Assembly: GCA_003972845.1 (NCBI GenBank)
Contig: QOAV01000196.1
Coordinates: forward strand, 1-9,561
Direction of reading: 5' to 3'
DNA length: 9,561 nucleotides
Source: Gammaproteobacteria bacterium
GTDB taxonomy: Bacteria; Pseudomonadota; Gammaproteobacteria; QOAV01
Shown here piece by piece: positions 1 through 9,561 of this stretch. Numbering within the stretch: position 1 is the first letter of the stretch; the number at the start of each line of letters is the position of its first letter. The notes beneath the pieces were generated by a model. The model did no database searches, was not told where the DNA came from, and worked only from the letters and a program-made list of their open reading frames with translations. The position numbers were made by a program, and so were the translations under genes.

Positions 1-427
1 CGGCCTGCTCGTCAATGTCATCACCCGCCATGATGCAGCCATCCTGGGCGCCTTTTTCACGCAATATGCGAGTCAGTCTGCGGGTGTCAATATCGGCGAT
101 ACCGACAACATTCTGTTGCTGCATGAACTCGGGAAGGCTTTGCGAAGAACGCCAGTTGCTGTACGTCAGGGGCAGGTCGCGAATAATCATGCCTCTGGCA
201 TAAACCCGGTCGGATTCCATGTCTTCTTCATTGGTTCCGGTATTGCCAATATGCGGATAAGTCAGTGTGACGATCTGCTCGGCATAGGACGGATCGGAGA
301 GGATTTCCTGATATCCGGTCATCGAGGTGTTGAAAACCACCTCGCCGACCGTCTGGCCGGAAACACCGATGGACGAACCGTGAAAAACGGTGCCATCTTC
401 CAGCGCCAGAATCGCTGCTTGACTCAA
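1..427 (-). CDS. carA: Carbamoyl-phosphate synthase small subunit, N-terminal part (cut by left edge)
   Basis: CarA is the glutaminase subunit of carbamoyl-phosphate synthase. It splits glutamine and passes ammonia to CarB, feeding arginine and pyrimidine synthesis in the cytoplasm. Reading the minus strand from 427 gives 142 codons with no stop. The protein begins (M)[11 protein letters not shown] and continues with [45 protein letters not shown] and [20 protein letters not shown], the hallmarks of the CarA N-terminal domain. The glutaminase domain, with its catalytic Cys and His, lies beyond the left edge. The start is TTG at 425-427, chosen because the family N-terminus begins there and an AGGAG (434-438) sits six bases upstream. 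No ATG fits. The gene follows dapB on the same strand after 162 bases that hold a candidate promoter and two hairpins. carB would be expected further left but is not in view. Confidence 0.96.
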   Translation of the reverse strand, partial: MSQAAILALEDGTVFHGSSIGVSGQTVGEVVFNTSMTGYQEILSDPSYAEQIVTLTYPHIGNTGTNEEDMESDRVYARGMIIRDLPLTYSNWRSSQSLPEFMQQQNVVGIADIDTRRLTRILREKGAQDGCIMAGDDIDEQA

Positions 428-433
428 CGGATT

Positions 434-438
434 CTCCT
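434..438 (-). promoter_or_regulatory. Shine-Dalgarno site of carA
   Basis: The minus strand reads AGGAG here, six bases before the TTG codon at 427-425. The good match and spacing are what decide the unusual TTG start of carA. Confidence 0.85.
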
Positions 439-456
439 GAAGTAATCAGAGGTTCC

Positions 457-480
457 AAAAAAAAGGGAGCCCTGGCTCCC
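457..480 (-). terminator. Intrinsic terminator in the dapB-carA gap, possibly a carA attenuator
   Basis: On the minus strand, GGGAGC and GCTCCC form a six-base-pair stem around the loop CAGG (480-465), followed at once by eight T residues (464-457). This is the classic shape of a rho-independent terminator acting on leftward transcription. It ends only 30 bases before the carA start codon and lies downstream of a candidate carA promoter (530-558). It may therefore be an attenuator in the carA leader rather than, or as well as, a terminator of dapB. The structure is plain in the sequence; the regulatory role is inference. Confidence 0.8.
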
Positions 481-491
481 GGATACACTCT

Positions 492-517
492 GAAAACAGG
501 CCAGCAAGCCTGTTTTC
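492..517 (-). terminator. Perfect 10-bp hairpin, terminator-like, between dapB and carA
   Basis: GAAAACAGGC (492-501) and GCCTGTTTTC (508-517) are perfect inverted repeats around a six-base loop. The A-rich outer arm and T-rich closing arm give the usual look of a two-way intrinsic terminator, though after the stem only TTTTC follows, not a long U tract. It starts 72 bases after the dapB stop and could end the dapB transcript. If the promoter at 530-558 is used, it would instead be the first hairpin of the carA leader RNA. Confidence 0.6.
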
Positions 518-529
518 GAATGCTGCGCG

Positions 530-558
530 ATACTAGTGTAAAAGCATTCCCGATTCAA
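530..558 (-). promoter_or_regulatory. Candidate sigma70 promoter for carA
   Basis: On the minus strand, TTGAAT (558-553) and TAGTAT (535-530) are separated by exactly 17 bases. Each hexamer matches four of six consensus positions. Transcription would begin near 523 and give a leader of roughly 95 bases containing both hairpins and the carA ribosome binding site. The call rests on motif match and spacing only. No ArgR, PurR or other operator could be recognised with confidence nearby. Confidence 0.5.
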
Positions 559-589
559 CGAAAGCCAGCGCATCGCGAGACAAAAATTC

Positions 590-3992
<3,403 letters not shown>

Positions 3993-4052
3993 GACTACTA
4001 ATATAGACCAGATTCTGTTGATTTCATCCTTATTTGGTGGCTGTTTTTGCAC

Positions 4053-4082
4053 TTGTCAATTTTGCGCCGATCAAGATATACT
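4053..4082 (+). promoter_or_regulatory. Sigma70 promoter of the lexA-imuA-imuB-dnaE2 operon
   Basis: TTGTCA (4053-4058) and TATACT (4077-4082) are separated by 18 bases, and each matches five of six consensus positions. The -10 hexamer overlaps the left half of the LexA box at 4079-4098, so bound LexA would block RNA polymerase. This is the expected arrangement for an autoregulated lexA. Transcription should start near 4089. Confidence 0.75.
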
Positions 4083-4098
4083 GTCTTTAACAACAGTA
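4079..4098 (+). promoter_or_regulatory. LexA operator (SOS box)
   Basis: The sequence TACTGT-N8-ACAGTA is perfectly symmetric in its outer six bases on each side and contains the CTGT-N8-ACAG core known for E. coli-type LexA. It overlaps the -10 element of the lexA promoter and lies 20 bases before the lexA ATG, so LexA should repress its own operon. It is also about 87 bases from the start codon of the divergent c-di-GMP gene, so that gene may be affected as well. Only one box was found in the gap. Confidence 0.93.
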
Positions 4099-4106
4099 TT
4101 TGACCC

Positions 4107-4111
4107 AGGAG
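4107..4111 (+). promoter_or_regulatory. Shine-Dalgarno site of lexA
   Basis: AGGAG lies seven bases upstream of the ATG at 4119. It is the only strong ribosome binding site in the operon; the downstream genes start inside their predecessors and have no comparable site. Confidence 0.85.
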
Positions 4112-4118
4112 CCGCACT

Positions 4119-4739
4119 ATGACTCGGCTGACGCCAAGACAACAGGAAATTCTGACGCTGATTCAGCAGCATATTGAACGCTGTGGAGCACCGCCTAGCC
4201 GCCACGAGATCGCAGAGGCCATGGGCTTTCGCTCGGTTACCGCCGCCAAAGACCATCTTCTGGCCCTGCAGAAAAAAGGTTATATCGAAATCAGCCCCGG
4301 CAAGTCGCGCGGTATCCGTTTGTTGCAGGCTCTCCCCGCCCATGGGGACAGTCTGCCGCTGGTGGGCCGGGTGGCGGCCGGCCAGCCCATTCTGGCGCAG
4401 GAACATATCGAGGATTACATACACTTCGATCCCGGCGCATTCCGGCCCAGGGCGGATTATCTTCTGCGGGTGCAGGGCATGAGCATGCGCGATGCCGGCA
4501 TACTCGACGGCGACCTGCTGGCGGTGCACGCGACGCCGGTGGCGGAAAACGGCCAGATCGTGGTGGCGCGGCTGCAGGACGAAGTCACCGTCAAGCGTCT
4601 GAAGCTGGACGGGCATCTGGCGCAGCTGTTGCCGGAAAATCCGGATTTTGCGCCGATTGTCGTCGATCTGCGGGAAAACAACCTGGAAATAGAAGGCATC
4701 GGCGCAGGCATTATACGCAAGCATCTGCAACCGTCATGA
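4119..4739 (+). CDS. lexA: LexA repressor, SOS response regulator
   Basis: LexA represses SOS genes and cuts itself when RecA forms filaments on single-stranded DNA. The 206-residue protein has the N-terminal winged-helix domain ([12 protein letters not shown] to about 70) and the C-terminal peptidase domain. The cleavage site is Ala87-Gly88 in [10 protein letters not shown], and the catalytic pair is Ser122 (GMSM) and Lys159 (TVKR), matching Ala84-Gly85, Ser119 and Lys156 of E. coli. The recognition helix reads [11 protein letters not shown]. Compared with E. coli FRSPNAAEEHL it has Thr41 for Asn, Lys44 for Glu and Asp45 for Glu. It is the first gene of the mutasome operon and sits behind its own LexA box. 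Many bacteria carry a second LexA (LexA2) at the head of such a cassette; whether this is the only LexA in the cell cannot be seen here. Its stop codon overlaps the imuA start (ATGA). Confidence 0.97.
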   Translation: MTRLTPRQQEILTLIQQHIERCGAPPSRHEIAEAMGFRSVTAAKDHLLALQKKGYIEISPGKSRGIRLLQALPAHGDSLPLVGRVAAGQPILAQEHIEDYIHFDPGAFRPRADYLLRVQGMSMRDAGILDGDLLAVHATPVAENGQIVVARLQDEVTVKRLKLDGHLAQLLPENPDFAPIVVDLRENNLEIEGIGAGIIRKHLQPS

Positions 4740-5341
4740 ACCCCGCGCTGCAATCCATTCTCAGGGATCCGCGCGTCTGGCAGGCGCAAGCCGAAAACCA
4801 TCAGCAGCGCTCGCTGAAAACCGGCATCGCTGCGCTGGACGTTCTGCTGCCGGGCGGCGGCTGGCCGCTGGCGGCTTTATCTGAAGTCCTGCTGCCGGCA
4901 ACCGGAACATCCGAATTGCGCGTCCTTTTGCCCTCCCTGGCCCGGCAGACCGCTGGCGACGGCTGGGCAGCGCTGGTATCGCCGCCTTTACCGCCCTGCG
5001 CTGCCGGGCTGGCCGGGCATGGCGTGAATCTGTCACGACTGCTGCTGGTGGAATCCGGCGTTGACCAGCTCTGGGCTGCCGAACAGATACTCCGTTCCGG
5101 TCAGTGCCGGCTGGTGATCTGCTGGCCGGGGAAAATCAGCGCCCGGCAGAAACACCGCTTGCAACTGGCGGCGGAAAACGGTGACAGTTGTTGTATTGCC
5201 GTGTTGCCGGATTCCCGCAATGAAGCCTCCAGCGCGGCATTGAAATTACGGCTATATCCTGGCGCAGACGGCCTGCGCCTGCACATCCTGAAAAACCGCG
5301 GCGGCCGGCCGGGGCGGGAATGCCTGCTGCCCCATGTCTGA
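4736..5341 (+). CDS. imuA: Mutasome accessory protein ImuA
   Basis: ImuA is a RecA/SulA-like accessory factor needed for SOS mutagenesis together with ImuB and DnaE2. The 201-residue product has the family opening [25 protein letters not shown] (28-52), the central stretch [14 protein letters not shown] (137-150) and the ending [14 protein letters not shown] (185-198). At the place where RecA has its Walker A loop, the protein reads [14 protein letters not shown] (53-66) and lacks the Lys-Thr needed to hold ATP phosphate, so ATPase activity is unlikely by this site. The ATG overlaps the lexA stop by four bases (ATGA), with no separate strong ribosome site, which points to translational coupling. 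The last eight bases overlap imuB. The identity rests on family pattern plus gene order; overall conservation in this family is low. Confidence 0.9.
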   Translation: MNPALQSILRDPRVWQAQAENHQQRSLKTGIAALDVLLPGGGWPLAALSEVLLPATGTSELRVLLPSLARQTAGDGWAALVSPPLPPCAAGLAGHGVNLSRLLLVESGVDQLWAAEQILRSGQCRLVICWPGKISARQKHRLQLAAENGDSCCIAVLPDSRNEASSAALKLRLYPGADGLRLHILKNRGGRPGRECLLPHV

Positions 5342-6731
5342 TCCTTTTAACCCCGAAAGCGAATTGTGGCTGGCCCTGCATCTGCCCTTGCTGGGACTGG
5401 ACTTGCTCCAGCTGTCTTCGGCCCATGTGCCCGCCGCCTGCGTGTATGCAGGAGAAAACAGGCATCAGCACATTTATCAGGCCAATTCCCGCGCCTTGCG
5501 CTGTGGCGTTACGCCCGGCATGGCGCTGAAAGCGGCTCTGGCGCAATACCCCGGCCTGCAGACATATCCGCGCCGCGCGGAAGCTGAGCAGGAGCGGCTG
5601 GAAAAGCTCGCCTTGATCTGTCTGGATTACTCTTCCCGGATATCGCTGGAGCCGCCGCAAGCACTGTTGCTGGAAGTGGGCGCCAGCGCCCGGCTGTGGC
5701 AGGCGCAGTTCCTGCGCCGCCATTTGCAAACGCTACTGGGCGAACAAGGCCACATTGTCCACGCCGCCCTGCATGAAACGCCCACGGGCGCCTTGCTGTT
5801 GGCGCGCGGCCGCGTTGACAAACTGGACGCCCTGCCCCTGAGCGCTTTCCCGGTGGAGGCCGACATCATTCAAAAGCTGACCCGCATTGGCGTACGCAAC
5901 CTGCGGGATTATCAACACCTGCCGGAGAAAGACCGCATTCTGCGTTTCGGGCTGAAACTGGAGCAAATAGCGCAAAAAGCCCTGGGGCAAATCCCCGACC
6001 CGCACAAGAACTGGAACCCGCCGTTCCGGTTTCGGCATACGCTGGATCTGGAATACGAAACCGACAATGCCGGACAACTGCTGTTCTGCGCCCGGCGGCT
6101 GCTGGATGAACTGGACGCCGTGCTGGCGCAGACGTGCAGCGCCGTGCAAAAACTGCACTGGCTGTTCCATCATTATCAACAACCCGCCACGCGCCATACG
6201 CAGCAATTACTGCATCCTGGCCGCGACATGAGCCACATCAGCCTGCTGCTGCGCGAGCAACTGGAGCGCCTGCCCCTGCCCGCCAGTGTGGAAAAAATCA
6301 CCTTGCAGGTCAATCGCTTCTGGCCCAATGCCGCGGACAACCTGAATTTACTGCGCGACATGGGGCAGAATATCGACGCCATCGAGCCTCTGCTGGAAAA
6401 ACTGCAGGCGCGGCTGGGCCGACAAGCTGTTTATCAGCTCTGCGCCCTGCCCGACCATCGACCGGAAAATGCCTGGAGCCGCGTCATTCCCGGCCAATCC
6501 TCGCCGCCGCCCGAATCACTGCCGCCGCGTCCGCTGTGGCTGTTGCCGCAACCGCGCAAACTGACCAGCATCCGGCCATTCCGCCACTGGCGCGGGCCGG
6601 AACGCATCGCCAGCGGCTGGTGGGAGGATGACGTGCAGCGGGATTACTATCGCGCCCGCCATCACAACGGGGTCACTTTTTGGCTGTATCGCCATGCTGA
6701 CAACTGGTTTATCCATGGCGTCTTCGGCTGA
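5334..6731 (+). CDS. imuB: ImuB, inactive Y-family polymerase-like mutasome protein
   Basis: ImuB has the fold of a Y-family (DinB/UmuC-like) polymerase but is thought to act as a hub that links DnaE2 and ImuA to the sliding clamp. The 465-residue protein begins LWLALHLPLLGLDLL, where active polymerases carry a metal-binding Asp, and reads SLEPPQALLLEVGAS (104-118) where they have the S.DE catalytic motif, so the active site is lost as usual in ImuB. The C-terminal family blocks are RPLWLLPQPRKL (399-410) and GPERIASGWW..DVQRDYYRA (421-441). Near 325-342 it reads QVNRFWPNAADNLNLLRD. From memory, many relatives have a clamp-binding QxxLF-like element here, and this copy appears to lack it. The start ATG overlaps the imuA end by eight bases and the last 17 bases overlap dnaE2, so translation is probably coupled. 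Confidence 0.94.
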   Translation: MSDPFNPESELWLALHLPLLGLDLLQLSSAHVPAACVYAGENRHQHIYQANSRALRCGVTPGMALKAALAQYPGLQTYPRRAEAEQERLEKLALICLDYSSRISLEPPQALLLEVGASARLWQAQFLRRHLQTLLGEQGHIVHAALHETPTGALLLARGRVDKLDALPLSAFPVEADIIQKLTRIGVRNLRDYQHLPEKDRILRFGLKLEQIAQKALGQIPDPHKNWNPPFRFRHTLDLEYETDNAGQLLFCARRLLDELDAVLAQTCSAVQKLHWLFHHYQQPATRHTQQLLHPGRDMSHISLLLREQLERLPLPASVEKITLQVNRFWPNAADNLNLLRDMGQNIDAIEPLLEKLQARLGRQAVYQLCALPDHRPENAWSRVIPGQSSPPPESLPPRPLWLLPQPRKLTSIRPFRHWRGPERIASGWWEDDVQRDYYRARHHNGVTFWLYRHADNWFIHGVFG

Positions 6732-9561
6732 CGCCCGCTACGCCGAACTGCACTGCGTCAGCAACTTCACCTTTCTGCGCGGCGCATCGCATCCAGAAGA
6801 GCTGGTGCAACGGGCGCATGATCTGGGTTACCGGGCGCTGGCCATGACCGACGAATGCTCGCTGGCGGGCGTGGTACGCGCCTGGCGTGTGGCCCGGGAG
6901 CTGAATTCAGACAAGCAGCGCTTCCATCTGATTATCGGCAGTGAATTTCGTTTCGATGATGGCATGCGGCTGGTGTTGCTGGCGACGAGTCTTTCGGGCT
7001 ATTCGGCGTTATCGCAGTTGATTACCGACTGCCGCCGGCCATCGGAAAAAGGCAGCTATCACATTGAACGGCGAATGCTGGATCAGGGCCTGCCGGATTG
7101 TCTTGCCCTGCTGGCGCCGCCTCTACCCTTTGCCGTTGAAGCTGTGTTGACCGGGCAGGCGCAATGGCTGGCAACGCGCTTTCCCAAACGCAGCTGGTTG
7201 CTGTATGAGCGCTTGTTGTCGGTTGCTGACGAGCAGAGCCTGCAAACCCTGTCCCGTATTTCCACCGCTACCGGCCTGCCGCTGGCGGCGGCGGGCGATG
7301 TACACATGCACGACGTTAGCAGACGCCCGTTACAGGACGTACTCACCTGCATACGCCATGGCTGCGCCATCAGCGAAGCCGGACAGCGCCTCCACCCCAA
7401 CGGCGAACGCCACCTGCGCCCGCGGCAAAAACTGGCCCGCCTGTATCCGCAATCCCTGCTCGAAGAAACCCTGCGCATTGCCCAGCGTTGCCGCTTTCGG
7501 CTTGATGAAGTGCATTACCAGTATCCGCGCGAAATCGTGCCGGACCAGCACACGCCCGCCAGTTTTCTGCGCCAGGAAACCGAGGGCGGCATTCGCCGCC
7601 GCTGGCCGCAAGGCGAACCGCCGCAGGTTCGCAAGCTGGTGGAAAAGGAGCTGGCGCTGATCGCCGAACTGCAATACGAGCCGTATTTTCTTACCGTTTA
7701 CGACATCGTCAAATATGCCCGCAGCCGAAAAATTCTGTGTCAGGGCCGCGGCTCGGCGGCCAATTCCGCCGTTTGCTACTGCCTCGGCATTACCGAAGTA
7801 GATCCGGCGCGGGTGGATTTGCTGTTTGAACGCTTCATCTCCAAAGAGCGTAACGAACCGCCGGATATCGATGTGGATTTTGAGCACGAACGGCGCGAGG
7901 AAGTGATTCAGTACATCTACCGCAAATATGGCCGCGAGCGCGCCGCCATTGCCGCCGCCGTCATCACCTACCGCCCGCGCAGCGCCGTGCGCGATGTGGG
8001 CAAAGCGCTGGGTCTGTCACTGGATCAGGTGGATGCGCTGGCCAAATCGCTGGCCTGGTGGGATGGCCGCAAGGTAAAGCCGGAACGTTTGCGCGATGCC
8101 GGTTTCGACCCGGACAGCCGGGTTGTCAGCCAGCTTATGACTCTGGTCAACGACATCATCGGCTTCCCGCGCCATCTGTCCCAGCACACCGGCGGTTTCA
8201 TCATCGCCCGGCAGAAACTGTCCGCGCTGGTGCCCATAGAAAACGCCAGCATGATCGACCGCACCATCATCCAGTGGGACAAGGATGATCTGGAAACCCT
8301 GGGTTTCATGAAAGTGGATGTGCTGGCGCTGGGCATGCTCACGGCCATTCGCAAAACGCTGGATCTGATCGAGGGCTATAGCGGCCGCCGCCTGCGCATG
8401 CAGGATATTCCGCCGGACGACCCGGCCACTTACGCCATGATCCAAAAGGCTGACACCATTGGCGTGTTCCAGATCGAATCACGCGCGCAAATGTCCATGC
8501 TGCCGCGTCTGAAACCGGCCAATTATTATGATCTGGTGATCGAAGTCGCCATTATGCGCCCTGGTCCCATTCAGGGCGGCATGGTGCATCCCTATTTGCG
8601 CCGGCGTCAGGGCAGGGAAAAGGTGGAATACCCCAGCGACGACCTGCGGCCCGTGCTGGAGCGTACCCTGGGCATTCCCATTTTTCAGGAACAGGTAATC
8701 AAACTGGCCATGGTCGCCGCCGGATTCAGCCCCGGCGAAGCCGACCAGTTGCGCCGCGCCATGGCCGCCTGGAAACGCAAGGGCGGCATGGAGCCGTTCC
8801 GCAAGAAACTGATCGAGGGCATGTTGGCGCGCGGCTATCCGAGGGACTTCGCCGAGCAGATTTACCAGCAAATACTGGGCTTCGGCGATTATGGTTTTCC
8901 CGAGTCCCATTCCGCCAGTTTCGCCCTGCTGGCCTATGTGTCATCGTGGCTCAAGGCCCATGAACCGGCGGCTTTCGTTTGTGCTCTCATCAACAGCCAG
9001 CCCATGGGCTTTTACCGGCCGGATCAGCTGGTACAGGACGCCCGTCGCCGTGGCGTGGAAGTGCGGCCGGTGGATGTGCTGGTCAGTGGCTGGGACTGCA
9101 TGCTGGAAAAAACCGCCGGCAACCCCGCCCTGCGCATGGGCTTGCGTCTGGTGAAAGGCATGGGCCGGCAAACCGCCGAAACCATCACCGGCGCACGCCG
9201 GCAGCGGCCTTTTGCCAACATCCATGATTTTGCCGCCAGAACCGGCCTGAACCGCAGGGAGCTGGACAGTCTGGCCTCCTGCGGGGCATTGCGCTCACTG
9301 AGCGAGCATCGCAACGAAGCCCGCTGGCAGGTCTGGGGACAGCACGGAACCACGCCATTGTTGCGGCAGGCGCCGCTGTTTGAAGAAAACGCGCCATTAC
9401 CGCCGCCATCCGAGGGACAACGCTTGCTGGACGACTACGCTCTCACCGGCCTCACTCTGGGCCGTCATCCACTGGCTTTGTTGCGCAAAAAGCTGGACCA
9501 CGCGCGGCTGTTGCCGCTGGCGCAACTGAAACAACTGCGCCACGGCCCGCGCAGCCGCGCC
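6715..9561 (+). CDS. dnaE2: Error-prone DNA polymerase DnaE2 (ImuC), 3' end cut by window
   Basis: DnaE2 is the C-family polymerase that copies damaged DNA in the SOS mutasome. The frame is open for 949 codons to the edge; the family usually has a little over 1,000 residues, so mainly the C-terminal OB-fold is missing. It opens with the PHP domain (YAELHCVSNFTFLRGASHPEEL, then AMTDECSLAGVV). The palm has QGRGSAANS (343-351) and PDIDVDF (383-389) with metal ligands Asp386 and Asp388, and the third, Asp535, in KVDVLALGML. Further blocks are ESRAQMSMLPRLKP (588-601), IMRPGPIQGG (613-622), a helix-hairpin-helix region (about 803-870), a possible clamp motif QAPLF (885-889) and DDYALTGLTLGRHPLALL (about 903-920). 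The ATG at 6715 lies inside the end of imuB without a ribosome site; an in-frame ATG at 6694 would add seven residues and cannot be excluded. All catalytic residues in view are intact. Confidence 0.96.
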   Translation, partial: MASSADARYAELHCVSNFTFLRGASHPEELVQRAHDLGYRALAMTDECSLAGVVRAWRVARELNSDKQRFHLIIGSEFRFDDGMRLVLLATSLSGYSALSQLITDCRRPSEKGSYHIERRMLDQGLPDCLALLAPPLPFAVEAVLTGQAQWLATRFPKRSWLLYERLLSVADEQSLQTLSRISTATGLPLAAAGDVHMHDVSRRPLQDVLTCIRHGCAISEAGQRLHPNGERHLRPRQKLARLYPQSLLEETLRIAQRCRFRLDEVHYQYPREIVPDQHTPASFLRQETEGGIRRRWPQGEPPQVRKLVEKELALIAELQYEPYFLTVYDIVKYARSRKILCQGRGSAANSAVCYCLGITEVDPARVDLLFERFISKERNEPPDIDVDFEHERREEVIQYIYRKYGRERAAIAAAVITYRPRSAVRDVGKALGLSLDQVDALAKSLAWWDGRKVKPERLRDAGFDPDSRVVSQLMTLVNDIIGFPRHLSQHTGGFIIARQKLSALVPIENASMIDRTIIQWDKDDLETLGFMKVDVLALGMLTAIRKTLDLIEGYSGRRLRMQDIPPDDPATYAMIQKADTIGVFQIESRAQMSMLPRLKPANYYDLVIEVAIMRPGPIQGGMVHPYLRRRQGREKVEYPSDDLRPVLERTLGIPIFQEQVIKLAMVAAGFSPGEADQLRRAMAAWKRKGGMEPFRKKLIEGMLARGYPRDFAEQIYQQILGFGDYGFPESHSASFALLAYVSSWLKAHEPAAFVCALINSQPMGFYRPDQLVQDARRRGVEVRPVDVLVSGWDCMLEKTAGNPALRMGLRLVKGMGRQTAETITGARRQRPFANIHDFAARTGLNRRELDSLASCGALRSLSEHRNEARWQVWGQHGTTPLLRQAPLFEENAPLPPPSEGQRLLDDYALTGLTLGRHPLALLRKKLDHARLLPLAQLKQLRHGPRSRA

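Noticed and set aside
228..488. A GTG-started frame overlapping the carA start, a possible leader peptide
   Set aside because: It runs 86 codons and deep into carA in another frame, has no ribosome site and a translation without family features. It does not stop near the terminator as a leader peptide would.
536..589. An ArgR or other arginine/pyrimidine operator upstream of carA
   Set aside because: Only partial matches were seen, none convincing enough to name.
3993..4052. GTG start at 4052 for the c-di-GMP gene
   Set aside because: The extra 20 residues are not part of the receiver fold, GTG has no ribosome site, and the ATG at 3992 fits the conserved domain start.
4030..4059. A sigma70 promoter for the c-di-GMP gene on the minus strand
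   Set aside because: TTGACA at 4059-4054 is a perfect -35, but at 16 to 19 bases spacing the candidate -10 hexamers are poor, so I did not list it as a feature.
4071..4730. Minus-strand open frame of 219 codons opposite lexA
   Set aside because: It is antisense to a clear lexA and to the operator region and encodes no recognisable domain.

Overview
The window looks like a chromosomal segment from a gammaproteobacterium. The LexA is close to E. coli LexA, its operator is of the E. coli type (CTGT-N8-ACAG), and dapB and carA lie side by side in one direction, as in many gammaproteobacteria. The DNA is moderately GC-rich, with AT-rich gaps between genes. Nothing in the sequence fixes the genus. 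I saw no tRNA, rRNA, CRISPR array, insertion sequence or prophage gene, and no stretch above 300 bases lacks a gene.

The left part (1-3992) reads leftward on the minus strand. In transcription order it holds a large c-di-GMP signalling protein (pseudo-receiver, receiver, PAS, GGDEF, EAL), then dapB 40 bases later, then a 162-base gap, then the start of carA, which runs off the left edge. The gap holds a candidate sigma70 promoter, two perfect hairpins (the second followed by eight T residues) and a strong ribosome binding site before a TTG start. If the promoter is real, both hairpins lie in the carA leader, which suggests attenuation. Otherwise they are tandem terminators of dapB.

The right part (4119-9561) reads rightward and is a complete lexA-imuA-imuB cassette followed by most of dnaE2, which is cut by the right edge. 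This is the SOS-inducible mutasome: LexA represses, ImuA and ImuB are accessory proteins, and DnaE2 is the error-prone C-family polymerase. All three junctions overlap (4, 8 and 17 bases), so translation is probably coupled. A near-consensus promoter overlaps a perfectly symmetric LexA box just upstream of lexA, so LexA should control its own gene and the cassette.

The cassette is a known system. The points that merit a second look are: the c-di-GMP gene diverges from the same short region as the SOS box; the LexA recognition helix differs from E. coli at base-contacting positions although the operator is canonical; DnaE2 has a clamp-binding-like QAPLF while the matching part of ImuB looks degenerate; and the carA leader has an attenuator-like layout.
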